A stretch of DNA of 26,055 nucleotides from an uncultured Mucilaginibacter sp. Its GTDB lineage: Bacteria > Bacteroidota > Bacteroidia > Sphingobacteriales > Sphingobacteriaceae. The stretch lies in assembly GCF_946479965.1 (NCBI RefSeq), contig NZ_CAMLHX010000058.1, positions 1-26,055 on the forward strand, given 5' to 3'. Below, one piece after another: positions 24,372-26,055 of this stretch (position 1 is its first letter; the number at the start of each line of letters is the position of its first letter). The position numbers and the translations under genes were made by a program. The notes under the pieces are model-generated. The model had not been told where the DNA came from. It saw only the letters and a program-made list of their open reading frames with translations, and did no database searches.

Positions 24372-24430
24372 TTTTCTCTTTTTAAAAGATGAATAACCGG
24401 CAGGCTGCAATTACAGCCTGCCGATAGAAT

Positions 24431-25648
24431 TTATTTTTTTGCTCCGGCTATATAAGCGGCCGGGTTGTTCGGATCGAAAGTGATCGTTTCCAGGTTTGTT
24501 TTAAACGGTTTCATGTCATCGGCAATTGGCACATTCATGCTTTTGGCAACCTCTTCATACAGATCGCTCATGATCAATTTTTGTGCGATGGCTTTGTAAT
24601 TAGGAGCACTATCCAACATACCGAAACGTACATATTGTGCCATGAACCAGATACCGTATGATATTTTTGGCGTATTCACCTGGCCATTTTTGTAGAACAA
24701 CATATAATCGTCTTTGTATTTTTGCACACCCAGGTCGCAACCCAGATCGGTTGATCCCATCAGCCTTGCTTCAATAACCTGAACAGCCGCGTTAACATAG
24801 TTAGGTCTGCTCAGGATCAAAGCTGCTTTTTTACGGTTGCTCATTACATCTAACCATTTGCAGGCCTCGATGATAGCTTTCATTACGTTTTTCAGATCTT
24901 CTTTATCGGTATCAGCGAAAGCTTTATTAACTACCAATGCTTTTTCTGGATGATCTTTCCATATATCCTGGCTGGCTATGTGAGTAAAGCCAATATTTTG
25001 TGTTGCGGCAACACCGTTCCATGGCTCGCCTACACAAAAGCCTTCCATGTTGTCAACCTTCATGTTGGCAACCATTTGCGGCGGAGGGATGGTGATAATA
25101 CCTACAGATTTTGAATTTACACCTGCTGCAGCTAACCAGTTACGCAACCATATATCGTGCGTACCACCGGGAAACGTCATGGCGAAGGTTACTTCTTTTT
25201 TTGTTTTCAACTGTTTTACAGCACCCGCAACGCTCTTAAGGTCTTTGTAACCAACGCTTCCACAGAAGTCTTTTGATAGAGTAATTGCCTGGCCATTGCT
25301 GCTCAATATCATGGCAACCTTCATTTCCGAACCGGCTTTACCGCCTATGCCCGTGTATACTGAAAAAGGCATAGAGAACAGGCAATGTGCTCCGTCTAAT
25401 TCGCCGTTTAGTATTTTGTCGCGTACAACTGCCCACGATGCTTCTTTGGTGATCTGAACATCAACACCATATTTAGTGAAAAAGCCCATTTCTTTTGCGA
25501 TCACGAGCGGAGCGCAGTCTGTAAGTGGAATAAACCCCAGTTTGATGGTACGTTTAGGTGGATTAGCGCCATTTGCAATACCAAATAACATGGTTAGCAG
25601 TACACAGGCTAAAAACAATTTTGATCTTTTATTTATATTTTGAGTCAT
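24431..25648 (-). CDS. nrtA: CmpA/NrtA-family substrate-binding protein
   Basis: 405 residues. A signal peptide (about 1-27) precedes a type II periplasmic-binding fold. The opening IKLGFIPLTDCAPLVIAKEMGFF, the segment ELDGAHCLFSMPFSVYTGIGG and the segment EGFCVGEPWNGVA are strong NrtA/CmpA marks. NrtA binds nitrate and CmpA bicarbonate; the context favours nitrate. It lacks a lipobox, so it is probably free in the periplasm, unlike the lipoproteins of cyanobacteria. It precedes the permease by 59 bases, a gap with AT-rich sequence and no visible terminator. The porin-like gene lies 27 bases upstream. Confidence 0.9.
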   Translation of the reverse strand: MTQNINKRSKLFLACVLLTMLFGIANGANPPKRTIKLGFIPLTDCAPLVIAKEMGFFTKYGVDVQITKEASWAVVRDKILNGELDGAHCLFSMPFSVYTGIGGKAGSEMKVAMILSSNGQAITLSKDFCGSVGYKDLKSVAGAVKQLKTKKEVTFAMTFPGGTHDIWLRNWLAAAGVNSKSVGIITIPPPQMVANMKVDNMEGFCVGEPWNGVAATQNIGFTHIASQDIWKDHPEKALVVNKAFADTDKEDLKNVMKAIIEACKWLDVMSNRKKAALILSRPNYVNAAVQVIEARLMGSTDLGCDLGVQKYKDDYMLFYKNGQVNTPKISYGIWFMAQYVRFGMLDSAPNYKAIAQKLIMSDLYEEVAKSMNVPIADDMKPFKTNLETITFDPNNPAAYIAGAKK

Positions 25649-25675
25649 GATTTCTTCGTTTTAATGTATTTGTGA

Positions 25676-26055
25676 TTATCTGATTGCTACTGGTTTAGTG
25701 TAAAGAAAGTCAGGAGTAAACCTTATCATAAGGTATCCCCATGTAGCTGTCTTGTTGTAAGTAGCAGCGGCAACATCAGTAGTAGCTTGTGCTTTGGCAA
25801 ACGGCATGCTGTCTGTAGCTTTCATTACTGAGTAGCCCAACTCTATGTTGGTAAACTTGTTCATGGTATAGCTCAGCTGCAGGTCAACCTCTTTACCAAG
25901 GTTTTTACCTATTACGCTGCCATCAGCTTTCTTCATATCCTTGTTCAAGGCAAACGAGTGCAAATCAGCACCTAAAGCAAATGTGTTGGTAGCATATTTA
26001 ACTTTAAAGTACGCGTTGTTTACCCACCCGCCGGAGAGCCGGTACCTGCATAGAA
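25676..26055 (-). CDS. Outer-membrane porin, alginate-export-like family (C-terminal part, N-terminus beyond window)
   Basis: The frame is open from the right edge to a stop at 25676-25678 (126 residues seen); the first Met-like codon inside it is only a TTG at 25961-25963, so the true start lies outside. Alternating amphipathic strands such as AYFKVKYATNTFALGAD, LQLSYTMNKFTNIELGYSVM and TWGYLMIRFTPDF suggest a beta-barrel. Porins annotated as alginate export family are, in my recollection, found ahead of nitrate ABC genes in Bacteroidota, which fits the operon. It may pass nitrate across the outer membrane. Family assignment is moderate because most of the protein is missing. Confidence 0.6.
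   Translation of the reverse strand, partial: LCRYRLSGGWVNNAYFKVKYATNTFALGADLHSFALNKDMKKADGSVIGKNLGKEVDLQLSYTMNKFTNIELGYSVMKATDSMPFAKAQATTDVAAATYNKTATWGYLMIRFTPDFLYTKPVAIR

Noticed and set aside
24372..24410. TTG start for the NrtB-like permease
   Set aside because: It adds 13 polar residues with no family match, while the ATG at 24371 opens directly on a typical basic-hydrophobic N-terminus.
25676..25963. A complete 95-residue protein starting at TTG 25963
   Set aside because: The frame stays open to the window edge with barrel-like strands upstream, so this is the C-terminal part of a larger porin.
1..26055. Insertion sequences, phage genes, integrases, toxin-antitoxin pairs or rRNA
   Set aside because: No transposase, integrase, terminal inverted repeat with target duplication, or rRNA sequence was recognised anywhere in the window.

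Overview
The window looks like chromosomal DNA of a Bacteroidota bacterium, most likely Sphingobacteriaceae close to Mucilaginibacter or Pedobacter. Three things point there. Several promoters have the Bacteroidota form (TTG about 19-20 bases upstream of TAnnTTTG). The protein set includes families typical of this phylum: a membrane-anchored MutS-like ATPase, a short adenylate kinase, an Obg without a C-terminal extension, a DEDDh exonuclease/GIY-YIG fusion, a PVC-type c-haem dehydrogenase-like protein and a GG-leader peptide. Start regions mostly lack Shine-Dalgarno sequences. This placement is inferred from families, not from a database search.

Layout. (1) 1-4.9 kb is housekeeping: the N-terminal part of a secreted glutamine-amidotransferase-like protein often annotated as asparagine synthetase B, a membrane MutS-family ATPase, rlmH, obgE and adk. 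(2) 4.9-5.0 kb holds tRNA-Arg(ACG) with a terminator. (3) 5.2-6.8 kb is a plus-strand operon of two small membrane proteins and an MpaB/DUF2236-type oxygenase, with overlapping ends. (4) 6.9-10.6 kb is a minus-strand oxidative module: a small cytochrome c, a ThuA-domain protein and a large propeller/HEAT/cytochrome c protein. (5) 10.6-11.5 kb is a gene-poor stretch followed by a small Cys-rich peptide precursor with a double-glycine leader. (6) 11.5-16.1 kb carries an exonuclease/GIY-YIG fusion, a large secreted MG2/A2M-like protein and a FrnE-type DsbA oxidoreductase. (7) 16.4-26.0 kb is a nitrate import and assimilatory reduction operon read right to left: outer-membrane porin (cut by the window edge), NrtA-, NrtB- and NrtD-like ABC transporter, NarK/NasA-type MFS transporter, a single-chain nitrate reductase fused to its NAD(P)H flavoprotein, and a rubredoxin-tailed protein resembling a sirohaem nitrite/sulfite reductase.

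The nitrate operon is the most coherent system. The porin, ABC importer and MFS transporter would bring in nitrate, and the 1172-residue enzyme carries the molybdenum catalytic unit, the flavin electron-entry domain and a BFD-like iron-sulfur domain in one chain. The last gene keeps the two-fold sirohaem-reductase architecture but lacks a complete set of Cys ligands and ends in an intact rubredoxin, so it is probably an electron carrier or a divergent reductase. No recognisable active nitrite reductase lies in the window. The operon ends in a hairpin built from GTTTCAC-type repeats that recur in the adjacent intergenic region.

The other item most worth following is the orphan 79-residue precursor (GG leader, eight-Cys core), which has no processing or export gene nearby. 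No insertion sequence, phage gene, integrase or CRISPR array was seen.
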